Assembly: GCF_004365965.1 (NCBI RefSeq)
Contig: NZ_SOEB01000018.1
Span: 23,223-87,222 of the forward strand
DNA from: Rhodovulum visakhapatnamense
Lineage (GTDB): Bacteria > Pseudomonadota > Alphaproteobacteria > Rhodobacterales > Rhodobacteraceae
DNA: 64,000 nucleotides
Direction: 5' to 3'
This document shows positions 48,401-59,149 of the stretch, piece after piece. Position 1 is the stretch's first letter; the number at the start of each line of letters is the position of its first letter. The translations under genes were made by a program, and so were the position numbers. The notes below the pieces were generated by a model that ran no database searches, was not told the DNA's origin, and worked only from the letters and a program-made list of their open reading frames with translations.

Positions 48401-48793
48401 TCAGAAGATGCTGGCGAGGATCATGGCGAAACAGGCCAGAAGCCCGGCCATGAAGATGACGGACCGCCAGGGCACCCAGCCGAAGGCATAGGCGGGCAGG
48501 TAAAGCGCGCGGGCGGCGACGAAGATCCAGGCGGCAAGCCCGGTGACCCAGCCATTGGAGCCAGTGAACTGCACCAGCACGACCGCGATCACGAAAAGCC
48601 CGGTATTCTCGACATGGTTGGCCAGCGCCCGGCGCAGGCGGAGGGTCAGGGGCGACAGCCGGTCCGCGATATCGTCGCGGGGGCCGGTATTGCCGTCGCG
48701 CCCCACATCGGCCTCGAGCGCGCGCTGGGACCAGAGCACGGCGGCAAGGTGGATGACGGCGGTCGCGGCGAGGGCGGCGAGTTCGGGGGTCAT
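48401..48793 (-). CDS. MAPEG family membrane protein (first copy)
   Basis: The 130-residue product aligns with its neighbour along its length: RLRRALANHVENTGLFVIAVV matches the family's RAxxNxxE motif, and ARALYLPAYAFGWVPWRS is the C-terminal loop. Four membrane helices are expected. Its ATG overlaps the stop of the upstream 64-codon gene by 4 bp (ATGA), so it is translated as part of the suc operon. The two copies differ at many positions, so the duplication is not recent. Confidence 0.85.
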   Translation of the reverse strand: MTPELAALAATAVIHLAAVLWSQRALEADVGRDGNTGPRDDIADRLSPLTLRLRRALANHVENTGLFVIAVVLVQFTGSNGWVTGLAAWIFVAARALYLPAYAFGWVPWRSVIFMAGLLACFAMILASIF

Positions 48794-48984
48794 GGATCCT
48801 CTCGGTCTACGGCAGTCTCGTCAATGGGGCGTTCCAGTTTGAACACGGAATATCCCCTTTGGTTGAACCACTTGCGGGCGTCCCGCGAATTGAAATCCAG
48901 GCATCCAGTGGCAGCGTGATAGGCGTCATTGACGCCTATCACCCAATACACCTCGCCGGGCTTCAGTCCGGTATCGCCCGACAT
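48790..48984 (-). CDS. 64-residue hypothetical protein in the suc operon
   Basis: The product is soluble and unusually rich in aromatic residues (three Tyr, two Trp, and FNSRDARKWFNQRGY). It lies 4 bp after the odhB stop and overlaps the next MAPEG start by 4 bp. GTGAGG stands just before its ATG. The tight coupling on both sides argues that it is a real gene. I do not recognise the family. Confidence 0.6.
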   Translation of the reverse strand: MSGDTGLKPGEVYWVIGVNDAYHAATGCLDFNSRDARKWFNQRGYSVFKLERPIDETAVDREDP

Positions 48985-48988
48985 TGCC

Positions 48989-50515
48989 TCACAGATCCAT
49001 CAGCAGCCGTCTCGGGTCTTCCAGCGCTTCCTTGACGCGGACGAGGAAGGTGACCGCGCCCTTGCCGTCGACGATGCGGTGATCGTAGCTGAGCGCCAGA
49101 TACATCATCGGACGGATCACGATCTGGCCGCCCTCGACCATCGGGCGGTCCTGGATCTTGTGCATGCCGAGGATGCCCGATTGCGGCGGGTTCAGGATCG
49201 GCGAGGACATCAGCGAGCCGTAGACGCCGCCGTTCGAAATGGTGAACGTGCCGCCCTGCATCTCGGCCATCGACAGCTTGCCGTCACGGGCGCGGGTGCC
49301 CATTTCGGCGATCCGCTTCTCGATTTCGGCGAAGCTCATCGAATCGGCATTGCGCAGCACCGGCACCACCAGCCCCGAGGGCGTGCCGACCGCGATGCCC
49401 ATATGGACGAAGCGCTTGTAGACGATGTCGGTGCCGTCGATCTCGGCGTTGACCTCGGGCACCTCGGACAGCGCGTGGCAGCAGGCCTTGGTGAAGAAGG
49501 ACATGAAGCCCAGTTTCACCCCGTGCTTCTTCTCGAAGAGGTCCTTGTATTCCTTCCGGAGCGCCATCACGCCGGACATGTCCACCTCGTTATAGGTGGT
49601 CAGCATCGCGGCGCTGTTCTGGGCGTCCTTCAGTCGGCGGGCGATGGTCTGGCGAAGCCGGGTCATCTTGACCCGTTCCTCGCGCTCGGCATCCTCGGCG
49701 GGGATCGGCGCGCGGGCCGCGTCCGGGATGGCGGCGGGCTTGGGGGCCTCGTGCGCGCGGGGCGCGGCGGCGGCCGGTTTCGGGGCCGAGGCGGCCTTCA
49801 GCACATCTTCCTTCATGATGCGCCCGTCGCGGCCGGTGCCCGCGACCTCGGCCGCGGTCAGGCCCTTTTCGGCCATCAGCTTCCTGGCCGAGGGGGCGTC
49901 CTCGACATCCTTGCCGCCGCCGGCGCCCTGCGCGGGGGCCGGACTTGCCGCCGGGGCAGAGGCAGCACCTTCGCCCGCCAGCAGGACGGCCAGCTGGCCG
50001 CCCGCCTCGACGGTGGTGCCTTCGCCCGCGAGGATTTCCTTCAGCACGCCCGAGGCGGGGGCGGGCACCTCGACCGAGACCTTGTCGGTTTCCAGCTCGC
50101 AGAGCATCTCGTCGCGCTCGACCGTGTCGCCGGCCTGCTTGAACCAGGTCGAGACGGTGGCCTCGGTCACGCTTTCGCCCAGGGTCGGCACCATCACCGG
50201 CACCTCTTCGGTGGCGGCCTCGGCAGCCGGGGCCGCGGCGGGGGCGCCGCCGTTCGATTTCGGCGCGGGCGCGGCGGCGCCCTCGGCGATGGTGGCCAGA
50301 AGCGCATCGACGCCCACGGTTTCGCCTTCGGCGGCGACGATCTCGGACAGGGTCCCCGCAGCAGGGGCGGGCACCTCGACCGTCACCTTGTCGGTTTCCA
50401 GCTCGCAAAGCATCTCGTCGGCCTCGACAACATCGCCGGGCTTCTTGAACCAGGTGGCGACGGTGGCCTCGGTGACGCTTTCCCCGAGCGTCGGAACACG
50501 GACTTCTGTGGACAT
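48989..50515 (-). CDS. odhB: dihydrolipoyllysine-residue succinyltransferase (E2 of 2-oxoglutarate dehydrogenase), two lipoyl domains
   Basis: The 508-residue E2 is the core of the 2-oxoglutarate dehydrogenase complex and transfers succinyl from lipoate to CoA. It carries two lipoyl domains, with lipoyl-lysines Lys43 and Lys145, both in ELETDKV(T/S)VEVPAPA. These are followed by an Ala/Pro linker, the E1/E3-binding segment ([25 protein letters not shown] near residue 215) and the catalytic domain ending [11 protein letters not shown] (His and Asp in DHR-x2-DG). Most bacteria have a single lipoyl domain in this E2. The gene is 5 bp after sucA and 4 bp before a small gene. Confidence 0.95.
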   Translation of the reverse strand: MSTEVRVPTLGESVTEATVATWFKKPGDVVEADEMLCELETDKVTVEVPAPAAGTLSEIVAAEGETVGVDALLATIAEGAAAPAPKSNGGAPAAAPAAEAATEEVPVMVPTLGESVTEATVSTWFKQAGDTVERDEMLCELETDKVSVEVPAPASGVLKEILAGEGTTVEAGGQLAVLLAGEGAASAPAASPAPAQGAGGGKDVEDAPSARKLMAEKGLTAAEVAGTGRDGRIMKEDVLKAASAPKPAAAAPRAHEAPKPAAIPDAARAPIPAEDAEREERVKMTRLRQTIARRLKDAQNSAAMLTTYNEVDMSGVMALRKEYKDLFEKKHGVKLGFMSFFTKACCHALSEVPEVNAEIDGTDIVYKRFVHMGIAVGTPSGLVVPVLRNADSMSFAEIEKRIAEMGTRARDGKLSMAEMQGGTFTISNGGVYGSLMSSPILNPPQSGILGMHKIQDRPMVEGGQIVIRPMMYLALSYDHRIVDGKGAVTFLVRVKEALEDPRRLLMDL

Positions 50516-50520
50516 GGCGA

Positions 50521-53493
50521 TTATCCTTCGATGGTCAGCGCGTCGTTCACGAGCGCGGCTTGTTGTGCCTTATGCGTGCTGGCGAGGCCCGTGGCCGGCG
50601 AGGCGGCGGCGGGACGGCCCGCATAGCGGGGCCGGCCGTGCTTGGCGTTGATGCGGGTCAGGACCCATTCGAGATTGGGCTCGATGAAGGTCCAGCCGCC
50701 CTGGTTCTTGGGCTCTTCCTGACACCAGACGACTTCGGCATCGCGGAAGCGGCCCAGTTCCTTGACGAGGCTGAGCGCCGGGAACGGATAGAACTGTTCG
50801 AGCCGCATCAGATAGACATCGTCGATGCCGCGGGCGTCGCGTTCTTCCAGCAGGTCGTAATAGACCTTGCCCGAACAGATCACCACGCGCCGGATCTGAT
50901 CGTCGGGCTTGAGCCGGGTGTCGGAGGCGCGGCCCGCATCGGCATCGTCCCACAGCACCCGGTGGAACGACGACCCGGTGACGAAGTCCTGCGCTTCGGA
51001 CACCGCCAGCCGGTGCCGCAGCAGCGATTTCGGCGTCATCAGGATCAGCGGCTTGCGGAAGCTGCGATGCAGCTGGCGGCGCAAGATGTGGAAGTAGTTG
51101 GCGGGCGTCGAGCAGTTGGCGACGATCCAGTTATCCTCGGCCGACATCTGCAGGAAGCGTTCGAGCCGGGCAGAGCTGTGTTCCGGCCCCTGCCCTTCAT
51201 AGCCATGCGGCAGCAGCACCACCAGCCCCGACATCCGCAGCCACTTGCGTTCGCCCGAGCTGATGAACTGGTCGAACATGATCTGCGCGCCATTGGCGAA
51301 ATCGCCGAACTGGCCTTCCCACATCACCAGCGCATTGGGCTCGGCGAGGCTGTAGCCGTATTCGAAGCCCAAGACGGCATATTCCGAGAGCATCGAGTCG
51401 ATGACCTCGTATTTCGCCTGCCCCTTGCGGATGTGGTTCAGCGGATAATAGCGCTCCTCGCTGTTCTGGTCGATCAGCGCGGAATGGCGCTGGCTGAAGG
51501 TGCCGCGGGCACTGTCCTGACCGGCCAGCCGCACCGGATAGCCCTCGGTCAGCAGACTGCCGAAGGCCATCGCCTCGGCGGTCGCCCAGTCGAAGCCCTT
51601 GCCGGTCGCGAACATCTCTTTCTTGGCGTCAAGCAGGCGGCCCACGGTCTTGTGGACCTCGAAGCCCTCGGGCGGCGCGGTCAGGGCCTGGCCCAGCTCC
51701 TGCAGGGTTTCCTCGCCGATCGCGGTGTCGCCGCGCTGATAGTCGTCGCCGCCGCCGCGCTGGATATGCGACCAGCGCCCGTCGAGCCAGTCGGCCTTGT
51801 TGGGCTTGTATTCCTTGGCGGCTTCGAATTCCTCGTTGAGATGGGACTGGAAGGCGGCCTTCATGTCCTCGATCTCGCCCTCGGGGATCAGCCCGTCCTC
51901 GACCAGCCGCTCGGTGTAAAGCTGCAGCGTGGTCTTATGCTTCTTGATCTTCTGATACATCAGGGGGTTGGTGAACATCGGTTCATCCCCCTCGTTATGG
52001 CCGAAGCGGCGGTAGCAGAAGATGTCCAGCACCGCGTCCTTGCCGAATTTCTGGCGGAACTCGGTGGCGACCTTGGCCGCATGCACCACCGCCTCGGGGT
52101 CGTCTCCGTTGACGTGGAAGATCGGCGCCTCGACCATCAGCGCGATGTCGGTCGGATAGGGCGAGGACCGCGAGAAATGCGGCGCCGTGGTGAAGCCGAT
52201 CTGGTTGTTCACGACGATATGGATGGTGCCGCCGGTGCGGTGGCCAACCAGCCCCGACAGCCCGAAACATTCCGCCACCACGCCCTGGCCCGCGAAGGCC
52301 GCGTCGCCATGCAGAAGGACCGACAGCACCTGCTTGCGGTCGTGGTCGTTCATCTGCGCCTGCTTGGCGCGGGTCTTGCCCAGCACCACGGGGTTCACCG
52401 CCTCGAGGTGAGAGGGGTTCGCGGTCAGCGACAGGTGCACCGTGTTGCCGTCGAATTCGCGGTCGGAAGACGCGCCGAGGTGGTATTTCACGTCACCCGA
52501 GCCGTCGACATCCTCGGGCTTGAAGCTGCCGCCCTGGAATTCGTTGAAGATCGCGCGGTAGGGCTTGCCCATCACGTTGGCCAGCACCGAGAGGCGCCCG
52601 CGGTGGGGCATGCCGATGGCGATTTCCTTCAGGCCCAGCGCGCCGCCGCGCTTGATGATCTGTTCCATCGCCGGGATCAGCGCCTCGCCGCCGTCGAGGC
52701 CGAAGCGCTTGGTGCCCATATACTTCACATGCAGGAACTTCTCGAAGCCCTCGGCCTCGACCAGCTTGTTCAGGATCGCGCGCCGACCCTCGCGGGTGAA
52801 CTTGATTTCCTTGCCATAGCCCTCGATCCGCTCCTTCAGCCAGGACGACTGTTCGGGATCGGAAATGTGCATGTATTGCAGCGCGAAGGTGCCGCAATAG
52901 GTCCGCTGCACGATGGCGAGGATCTCGCGCATCGAGGCGACCTGCAGGCCCAGCACGTTGTCGATGAAGATCGGCCGCTCCATGTCGGCATCGGTGAAGC
53001 CGTAGGACCCCGGGTCGAGCTCGGGATGCGGCGTCGGATTGCGCAGCCCCAGCGGGTCGAGATCGGCCACCAGATGGCCCCGGATCCGGTAGGCCCGGAT
53101 CAGCATCAGCGCCCGGATCGAGTCGAGCACCGCGCGCTTGACCTCGTCATCGGTGACCTCGACGCCTTTTTCGTTGGCCTTCTCGCGAATCTTTTCCTCG
53201 GCCGCCTTGGCCTCGCGGGGGGCGGGCGGCGTCGGCCATTGCCCGTCAAGCGCCGCGGTCAGATCGTCATTCGGCGCGGGCGGCCAGTCGCGGCGGGCCC
53301 AGCTCGGCCCCGCCGCCTCGCGCTTGACCGAAACCTCGTCGTCGCCCAGTTCGGCGAAGAACCTCTGCCAGGCCTCGTCGACCGCGTTCGGGTCATTGGC
53401 ATAGCGGGCGTAAAGCTGTTCCACATACTCGGCATTGTGCCCCTGCAGGAAGGACGAGCTGTGAAAGATGTCGTTCGCGCTTTGCTCGGTCAT
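50521..53493 (-). CDS. sucA: 2-oxoglutarate dehydrogenase E1 component
   Basis: The 990-residue thiamine-diphosphate enzyme decarboxylates 2-oxoglutarate and passes succinyl to lipoyl-E2. It has the N-terminal E2-binding region ([23 protein letters not shown]), [15 protein letters not shown] with the active-site His near residue 290, the ThDP segment [14 protein letters not shown] and [13 protein letters not shown] near residues 400-450, and the C-terminal ARLERFLQ and EEPKNQGGW segments. The length is normal for the single-polypeptide type. Its start overlaps the DUF805 stop by 4 bp, a form of translational coupling. Confidence 0.96.
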   Translation of the reverse strand: MTEQSANDIFHSSSFLQGHNAEYVEQLYARYANDPNAVDEAWQRFFAELGDDEVSVKREAAGPSWARRDWPPAPNDDLTAALDGQWPTPPAPREAKAAEEKIREKANEKGVEVTDDEVKRAVLDSIRALMLIRAYRIRGHLVADLDPLGLRNPTPHPELDPGSYGFTDADMERPIFIDNVLGLQVASMREILAIVQRTYCGTFALQYMHISDPEQSSWLKERIEGYGKEIKFTREGRRAILNKLVEAEGFEKFLHVKYMGTKRFGLDGGEALIPAMEQIIKRGGALGLKEIAIGMPHRGRLSVLANVMGKPYRAIFNEFQGGSFKPEDVDGSGDVKYHLGASSDREFDGNTVHLSLTANPSHLEAVNPVVLGKTRAKQAQMNDHDRKQVLSVLLHGDAAFAGQGVVAECFGLSGLVGHRTGGTIHIVVNNQIGFTTAPHFSRSSPYPTDIALMVEAPIFHVNGDDPEAVVHAAKVATEFRQKFGKDAVLDIFCYRRFGHNEGDEPMFTNPLMYQKIKKHKTTLQLYTERLVEDGLIPEGEIEDMKAAFQSHLNEEFEAAKEYKPNKADWLDGRWSHIQRGGGDDYQRGDTAIGEETLQELGQALTAPPEGFEVHKTVGRLLDAKKEMFATGKGFDWATAEAMAFGSLLTEGYPVRLAGQDSARGTFSQRHSALIDQNSEERYYPLNHIRKGQAKYEVIDSMLSEYAVLGFEYGYSLAEPNALVMWEGQFGDFANGAQIMFDQFISSGERKWLRMSGLVVLLPHGYEGQGPEHSSARLERFLQMSAEDNWIVANCSTPANYFHILRRQLHRSFRKPLILMTPKSLLRHRLAVSEAQDFVTGSSFHRVLWDDADAGRASDTRLKPDDQIRRVVICSGKVYYDLLEERDARGIDDVYLMRLEQFYPFPALSLVKELGRFRDAEVVWCQEEPKNQGGWTFIEPNLEWVLTRINAKHGRPRYAGRPAAASPATGLASTHKAQQAALVNDALTIEG

Positions 53494-54017
53494 GGAGCTA
53501 CCTCATGGGGGTTTGGACCGTATGGGTTGGGGCCGGGCTGGGACGGGCGGGTCAGCCACCAGATCACCAGAAGCGGCGAGATCATCAGCACCACGACCGA
53601 CAGGGCAAGCACGACGCCCGCGAGGCCGGTGAACATCTGCGCAACGTCGCCCGTGGTGGCGGCATCGAAGGCACCGATGAAATTCGCAAAACCGGCGATG
53701 CCCACCAGCACGATCAGCGGATAGAGCAGAAAGAGCCCGCTGCGGCCGCTGTCATGCATCCTGCGCCAACCGGCGGCCAGCCCGGGCACGAGGGTGACGA
53801 GACCGAAAAGCCCGTTGAGCGGCCCGCTGGTTTCGGCCGAGACACCCTCGGCCCCGACGCTGACATCGCCCCAGAACAGCAGCCCGTCCAGCACAGCGGC
53901 CAGGATACCGCCCAGCAGCATGAACAGGACGAACCACCAGTATTCGGGGCGGGACGCCCGCCCCGAAAAGGTGAAGTACTTTCTGAAACAGACCTTTACG
54001 GCAGCCGCAAAGCCCAT
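53490..54017 (-). CDS. DUF805 domain membrane protein
   Basis: The 175-residue product has the DUF805 start (CFRKYFTFSGRASRPEYWWFVLF) and RRMHDSGRSGLFLL in the middle, with about four membrane segments. Function is unknown across the family. It lies between sucD (23 bp away) and sucA (4-bp overlap), so it is expressed with TCA enzymes; in several Rhodobacteraceae the same position is used. Confidence 0.85.
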   Translation of the reverse strand: MGFAAAVKVCFRKYFTFSGRASRPEYWWFVLFMLLGGILAAVLDGLLFWGDVSVGAEGVSAETSGPLNGLFGLVTLVPGLAAGWRRMHDSGRSGLFLLYPLIVLVGIAGFANFIGAFDAATTGDVAQMFTGLAGVVLALSVVVLMISPLLVIWWLTRPSQPGPNPYGPNPHEVAP

Positions 54018-54040
54018 TCTGCCTCCCTCGGCGACCGGGC

Positions 54041-54922
54041 TCAGCCGATTGCCTTCAGCACCGCCTCGCCAAGATGCGCCGGGCTGTCCGCCACGACGAT
54101 CCCGGCCGATTTCATCGCCTCGATCTTGTCCTCGGCCCCGCCCTTGCCACCGGCGACGATGGCGCCGGCATGACCCATGCGGCGTCCGGGCGGCGCCGTG
54201 CGACCGGCGATGAAGCCCGCGACGGGTTTCTTGCGGCCCTTCTTGGCCTCGTCCTTGATGAACTGGGCCGCTTCCTCTTCGGCCGAGCCGCCGATCTCGC
54301 CGATCATGATGATCGACTGGGTCTCGTCATCGGCGAGGAACCATTCCAGCACGTCGATATGTTCGGTGCCCTTGATCGGGTCGCCGCCGATGCCGACGCA
54401 GGTCGACTGGCCCAGCCCCACATCGGTGGTCTGTTTGACCGCCTCATAGGTCAGCGTACCCGAGCGCGACACCACGCCGACCGATCCGCGCTTGTGGATA
54501 TGGCCCGGCATGATGCCGATCTTGCAGGCGTCCGGTGTAATGACGCCCGGGCAGTTCGGCCCGATCAGGATCGAGTTCGAGCCTTCCAGCGCCCGCTTGA
54601 CGGTCATCATGTCCATCACCGGGATGCCCTCGGTGATGCAGACGATCAGAGGGATCTGGGCGTCGATCGCCTCGAGGATCGAGTCGGCCGCGAAGGGCGG
54701 CGGGACGTAGATCACCGAGGCGTTGGCGCCGGTCCTGGCCACGGCCTCGTGGCACGAGTTGAAGACGGGCAGGTCCAGATGGGTCTGGCCGCCCTTGCCG
54801 GGCGTGACGCCGCCCACCATCTGGGTGCCGTAGGCGATGGCCTGTTCCGAATGGAAGGTGCCCTGGCTGCCGGTGAAGCCCTGGCAGATCACCTTGGTGT
54901 TTTCGTCGACGAGAACCGCCAT
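54041..54922 (-). CDS. sucD: succinate-CoA ligase (ADP-forming) alpha subunit
   Basis: The 293-residue subunit binds CoA and carries the phosphohistidine. The CoA-binding N-terminus is [18 protein letters not shown], followed by [13 protein letters not shown] near residue 73, GPNCPGVI near residue 122 and the phosphorylated His in [11 protein letters not shown] near residue 248. The start at 54922 follows sucC by 5 bp; open frame continuing upstream overlaps sucC. Confidence 0.96.
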   Translation of the reverse strand: MAVLVDENTKVICQGFTGSQGTFHSEQAIAYGTQMVGGVTPGKGGQTHLDLPVFNSCHEAVARTGANASVIYVPPPFAADSILEAIDAQIPLIVCITEGIPVMDMMTVKRALEGSNSILIGPNCPGVITPDACKIGIMPGHIHKRGSVGVVSRSGTLTYEAVKQTTDVGLGQSTCVGIGGDPIKGTEHIDVLEWFLADDETQSIIMIGEIGGSAEEEAAQFIKDEAKKGRKKPVAGFIAGRTAPPGRRMGHAGAIVAGGKGGAEDKIEAMKSAGIVVADSPAHLGEAVLKAIG

Positions 54923-54927
54923 GGATC

Positions 54928-56121
54928 TTACCCCTTCACCGCTTTGACAATTTTCTGCGCCGCATCGGACAGGTCGTCCGCCGCGATGACGTCGAGACCC
55001 GAGCCGTTGATGATGGCCTTGCCCTTCTCGACATTGGTGCCTTCGAGGCGCACGACCAGCGGCACCTTGAGACCGACTTCCTTGACCGCGGCGACCACAC
55101 CCTCGGCGATCACGTCGCAGCGCATGATGCCGCCGAAGATGTTCACCAGAATGCCCTTCACGTTCGGGTCCGAGGTGATGATCTTGAAGGCCTCGGTCAC
55201 CTTCTCCTTGGTGGCGCCGCCGCCCACATCGAGGAAGTTGGCGGGCTCGGCGCCGTACAGCTTGATGATATCCATCGTCGCCATGGCCAGGCCCGCGCCG
55301 TTGACCATGCAGCCGATCTCGCCGTCGAGCGCGATATAGTTCAGGTCGTATTTCGAGGCCTGAAGCTCCTTGGGGTCTTCCTCGGTCTCGTCGCGCAGCG
55401 CCAGGATGTCCTCCTGCCGGTAGAGCGCGTTCGAGTCGAAGCTCATCTTGGCGTCGAGGCAGCGAAGGTCGCCCTGGTCGGTCACGATCAGCGGGTTGAT
55501 TTCCAGAAGCTCGCAATCCTTCTCGGTGAACAGCTTGTAAAGCTGGCCCATCAGCCGGACGCATTGCTTGATCTGGTTGCCGGTCAGCCCCAGCGCGAAG
55601 GCGATGCGGCGGCCGTGATAGCCCTGATAGCCGGTCACGGGATCGACCGAGAAACTGAGGATGCGGTCGGGGGTCTTGGCGGCGACCTCCTCGATGTCCA
55701 TACCGCCCTCGGTCGAGCAGACGAAAGCCACCCGGCTGGTCTGACGGTCCACCAGAAGGGCCAGGTACAGTTCGCGGTCGATGCCCGCGCCTTCCTCGAT
55801 ATAGACCCGGCCGACCTGCTTGCCCGCAGGCCCGGTCTGATGGGTGACGAGGGTGCGGCCCAGCATCTTCTTGGCTTCCTCGGCGGCTTCGCCGACCGAT
55901 TTGGTCAGCCGCACGCCGCCCTTCTCGCCCGCCTCTTCCTCGATGAAGTGGCCCTTGCCGCGGCCGCCTGCGTGGATCTGTGCCTTGACGACCCAGATCG
56001 GCCCGTCGATGTCGGCCGCGATGGCCTTCGCTTCTTCGGCCTTGGTGACGACATGCCCTTTCGAGACCGGCGCGCCGTAGCTGCGCAGCAACGCCTTGGC
56101 CTGGTATTCGTGGATGTTCAT
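54928..56121 (-). CDS. sucC: succinate-CoA ligase (ADP-forming) beta subunit
   Basis: The 397-residue subunit, standard in length, has an ATP-grasp N-terminal domain ([33 protein letters not shown] near residue 46) and a C-terminal domain with GGGATKEKV and [14 protein letters not shown] near residues 305-330. It converts succinyl-CoA and ADP to succinate and ATP. The start is ATG 56121; one TTG codon upstream is also in frame. It is the first gene of the minus-strand TCA operon, and the operon promoter should lie in 56122-56446. Confidence 0.96.
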   Translation of the reverse strand: MNIHEYQAKALLRSYGAPVSKGHVVTKAEEAKAIAADIDGPIWVVKAQIHAGGRGKGHFIEEEAGEKGGVRLTKSVGEAAEEAKKMLGRTLVTHQTGPAGKQVGRVYIEEGAGIDRELYLALLVDRQTSRVAFVCSTEGGMDIEEVAAKTPDRILSFSVDPVTGYQGYHGRRIAFALGLTGNQIKQCVRLMGQLYKLFTEKDCELLEINPLIVTDQGDLRCLDAKMSFDSNALYRQEDILALRDETEEDPKELQASKYDLNYIALDGEIGCMVNGAGLAMATMDIIKLYGAEPANFLDVGGGATKEKVTEAFKIITSDPNVKGILVNIFGGIMRCDVIAEGVVAAVKEVGLKVPLVVRLEGTNVEKGKAIINGSGLDVIAADDLSDAAQKIVKAVKG

Positions 56122-56227
56122 CAAACTGTCCCGTGCTGGTACGATTTACCGTTCTCTAAGCACGGAATCGTGGTGCGGCGAAACGCCCTTTTCCCTAAAT
56201 TCCCGTGATCATCCGATGTTTTTTGCC

Positions 56228-56262
56228 TTTGTGATCACGCTCGCGAAGAGTGTGATCGCAAA
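56228..56262. promoter_or_regulatory. inverted repeat with GTGATC half-sites upstream of sucC
   Basis: TTTGTGATCAC and GTGATCGCAAA form 11-bp arms (one mismatch) around 13 bp, about 107-141 bp upstream of sucC. A third GTGATC is at 56205-56210. The gap 56122-56446 otherwise shows no gene. A regulator site for the TCA operon is plausible; the protein is unknown. Confidence 0.45.
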
Positions 56263-56446
56263 CTTGGGCGAAAGCCCGGACGTCGTGAAGCATGGCCAAG
56301 GCAACCCTGCCGAAGATGTGGCAAGACTGGCCCGCAAGGCCCGGTTTCGGTCCCGATCGACGCCAGGGGACCACGACTCTATACCAAACCGTTACAGATC
56401 TCGCCGAAAGAAGGTGCATCCGACTCCCGAGACAGGCCCGTTCGCC

Positions 56447-57049
56447 ATGCGCTTGCCGTCCTCCTCGCTTTTGCTGCGCCCCGCCGCTCTTTCGGCGATG
56501 CTGGCGCTGGTCCTGCTTTCGGTCACTGTCGCGGACGGGCGCGCCCGCCGGACCGGCGACCATCTGCAGATCGCCCTGCCCGCCGCCGGGCTGGTCTGCG
56601 CCGCGACCCGCGGTCAGGCCCCCCTTTATGCCGGACGATACCTTCTGCTCGAAGCCGGAATCAAGCTGCCCAAGGCCGCGCTCGGCCAGCGGCCGATCAA
56701 TCGCCGCCCGGATGGCGGCAGCCATGGCTTCCCGTCGGGGCACACCGCAGCGGCCAGCTTCGGCGCGAGCGCGCTGGTGTCAAGCTGCCTGCGCGACAGC
56801 CCCGGCGCGCAGGCGGTGGCGGTGCTGTCGGCCGGGTTCGTCGGCGCCTCGCGGATCGACGCCGGGCGGCACACGATCTGGCAGACGCTTGCCGGGGCGG
56901 TGCTGGGCTGGCTGGTCGCGACGCTGAAACTGGCCGCCTTCGACCGGGCGGTCGCGGCGGCCTGGACGCGGATCGGGGCGCGGCTGGCCGTGCCGGGCCG
57001 CCTGCTGCCCGCCCTGCGCGAACGCACACCGGTGCCGGGCCGGCCTTGA
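56447..57049 (+). CDS. PAP2 family (type 2 phosphatidic acid) phosphatase
   Basis: The 200-residue membrane-associated protein contains the three PAP2 motifs in compressed form: a basic RPINRRP segment, the PSGHTAAASFG motif with catalytic His near residue 102, and SRIDAGRHTIWQT with the second His near residue 140. The N-terminal hydrophobic segment LSAMLALVLLSVTVADG may be a signal or membrane anchor. It is shorter than the six-helix type, with a hydrophobic segment near residue 155. ATG 56447 has only a weak ribosome site. Divergent from sucC. Confidence 0.75.
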   Translation: MRLPSSSLLLRPAALSAMLALVLLSVTVADGRARRTGDHLQIALPAAGLVCAATRGQAPLYAGRYLLLEAGIKLPKAALGQRPINRRPDGGSHGFPSGHTAAASFGASALVSSCLRDSPGAQAVAVLSAGFVGASRIDAGRHTIWQTLAGAVLGWLVATLKLAAFDRAVAAAWTRIGARLAVPGRLLPALRERTPVPGRP

Positions 57050-57094
57050 ACCCGGCCGTGATCCGGCTATGCCTTCTGGCAAACGGAGATCCCC

Positions 57095-59122
57095 ATGACC
57101 AATCCCCTGCTGGCGCCGCGCACGGCACCGTTCGAGCTTCCCGCCTTCGCCGCCGTCTCGGACGCGGATTTCGCCCCGGCCTTCGATCAGGCGCTGAGCG
57201 AGGCCCGGGCCGAGATCGCCGCCATCGCCGAGGCCCCCGAGCCGCCCGATTTCGCCAATACCATCGAGGCGCTGGAACGCACCGGCCAGGCGCTGTCCGA
57301 CGTGCTGTCGGTCTTCTTCCTGCTGGCCTCGGTCTCGTCGACCCCGGAACGCGAGGCACTGCAACGCGCCTTTTCACCAAAACTGGCTGAATTTTCGTCC
57401 GATGTGGTGCTGAACCGCGCGCTGTTCGCACGGATCGACGCGGTCTGGCAGGCCCGCGAGACGCTGGATCTGACCGCAGAACAGGCCCGGCTGCTGGAGC
57501 TGAAGCATCGCGATTTCGTCCGCGCGGGCGCGGCGCTGCCCGAAGAGGGGCGCGGGCGTCTTCGCGAAATCAACACAAGGCTGGCCGAGCTGTCGACCGC
57601 CTTCGCCCAGAACCTGCTGGCCGACGAGCGTGACTGGACGATGCCGCTGGCCGAGGCCGATCTGGCGGGCTTGCCCGGCTTCGTTGCCGAAGCCACCCGG
57701 GCGGCGGGCACCGAACGCGGCGCGGACGGCCCGGTCGTGACGCTGTCGCGCTCGGTGATCGTGCCTTTCCTGCAATTCTCGCCCCGGCGCGATTTGCGCA
57801 AGGCAGCCTACGAGGCCTGGACCTCGCGCGGCGCGCGCGGCGGCGCCACCGACAACCGCGCCATCGTGGCCGAGACGCTGGCGCTTCGGGCCGAGCGCGC
57901 GGCGCTTCTGGGCTATGACAGCTATGCGGCCTATGTGCTGGAAACCGAAATGGCCAGGACGCCCGGCAACGTGCGCGATCTGCTGATGCAGGTCTGGGCC
58001 CCGGCCCGGGCGCGCGCCGAAGCCGATGCGGCGATCCTTGAACAGATGCTGGTCGCAGACGGGCTGTCGGCGCCGCTCGAGCCCTGGGACTGGCATTATT
58101 ACTCCGAGAAACGCCGCCGGGCGCTGCACGATCTCGACGAGGCCGAGCTGAAACCCTACCTGCAGCTCGACCGGATGATCGAGGCGGCCTTCGACTGCGC
58201 GCACCGTCTGTTCGGGCTCGATTTCGCGCCGCTCGACGTCGATCTGCACCACCCCGACGCCCGCGCCTGGGAGGTCACCCGCGACGGCCGTCACATGGGC
58301 GTCTTCATCGGCGATTATTTCGCCCGGGCGGGCAAGCGGTCGGGGGCCTGGTGCTCGGCGCTTCGCAGCCAGCAAAAGCTGATGGGCGAGATCCGCCCGC
58401 ATGTGCTGAACGTGTGCAATTTCTCGAAACCCGCCGAGGGGCGGCCCGCGCTTCTGTCCTATGACGATGCGCGGACGCTGTTTCACGAATTCGGCCATGC
58501 CCTGCACCAGATGCTGTCGGACGTGACCTATGAAAGCCTGTCCGGCACCTCGGTGCCGCGCGATTTCGTGGAACTGCCGAGCCAGCTTTACGAACACTGG
58601 CTGGAAGTGCCCGAGGTGCTGGAGCGTTTCGCCACCCATGCCGAAACCGGGCAGCCGATGCCCGAGGCGATGCGCGACCGGGTGCTGGCGGCCGCGACCT
58701 ATGACATGGGCTTCCAGACGGTCGAGTTCATCGCCTCGGCGCTGGTCGATCTGGAATTCCACGATGGCCCCGCCCCCGCCGACCCGATGCAGAAACAGGC
58801 CGAGGTGCTGGAGGCCATCGGTCTGCCGCGCGCGATCCGGATGCGGCATGCGACGCCGCATTTCGCCCATGTCTTCGCGGGCGGTTACGCCTCGGCCTAT
58901 TATTCCTACATGTGGTCCGAGGTGATGGATGCCGACGCCTTCGCGGCCTTCGAGGAAACCGGCGACGCCTTCGACCCGGCGACGGCCCGGGCGCTGGAGG
59001 ACAACGTGCTGTCGACCGGCGGCACGGCCGAACCCGATGCGCTTTACACCGCCTTCCGGGGCCGGCTGCCCGGGGTCGAGGCGCTGCTGAAAGGGCGCGG
59101 GCTCGACCTCGAACCGGCCTGA
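57095..59122 (+). CDS. M3 family zinc metallopeptidase (oligopeptidase A/peptidyl-dipeptidase Dcp type)
   Basis: The 675-residue cytosolic peptidase has HEFGH at residues 464-468 (two zinc ligands and the catalytic Glu in LFHEFGHALHQML) and the third ligand Glu about 25 residues later in FVELPSQLYEHW. Segment YYSYMWSEVMDADAF near residue 606 holds the substrate-contacting Tyr. It lacks a signal peptide and degrades short peptides. ATG 57095 follows CGGAGA. It ends before a strong bidirectional terminator. Confidence 0.92.
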   Translation: MTNPLLAPRTAPFELPAFAAVSDADFAPAFDQALSEARAEIAAIAEAPEPPDFANTIEALERTGQALSDVLSVFFLLASVSSTPEREALQRAFSPKLAEFSSDVVLNRALFARIDAVWQARETLDLTAEQARLLELKHRDFVRAGAALPEEGRGRLREINTRLAELSTAFAQNLLADERDWTMPLAEADLAGLPGFVAEATRAAGTERGADGPVVTLSRSVIVPFLQFSPRRDLRKAAYEAWTSRGARGGATDNRAIVAETLALRAERAALLGYDSYAAYVLETEMARTPGNVRDLLMQVWAPARARAEADAAILEQMLVADGLSAPLEPWDWHYYSEKRRRALHDLDEAELKPYLQLDRMIEAAFDCAHRLFGLDFAPLDVDLHHPDARAWEVTRDGRHMGVFIGDYFARAGKRSGAWCSALRSQQKLMGEIRPHVLNVCNFSKPAEGRPALLSYDDARTLFHEFGHALHQMLSDVTYESLSGTSVPRDFVELPSQLYEHWLEVPEVLERFATHAETGQPMPEAMRDRVLAAATYDMGFQTVEFIASALVDLEFHDGPAPADPMQKQAEVLEAIGLPRAIRMRHATPHFAHVFAGGYASAYYSYMWSEVMDADAFAAFEETGDAFDPATARALEDNVLSTGGTAEPDALYTAFRGRLPGVEALLKGRGLDLEPA

Positions 59123-59149
59123 CCGCGCCCATGCAGCCCCATGCAGAAG

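Noticed and set aside
50560..53724. A 1,054-codon plus-strand open frame opposite sucA
   Set aside because: Antisense shadow of 2-oxoglutarate dehydrogenase E1, which has full family motifs and length.
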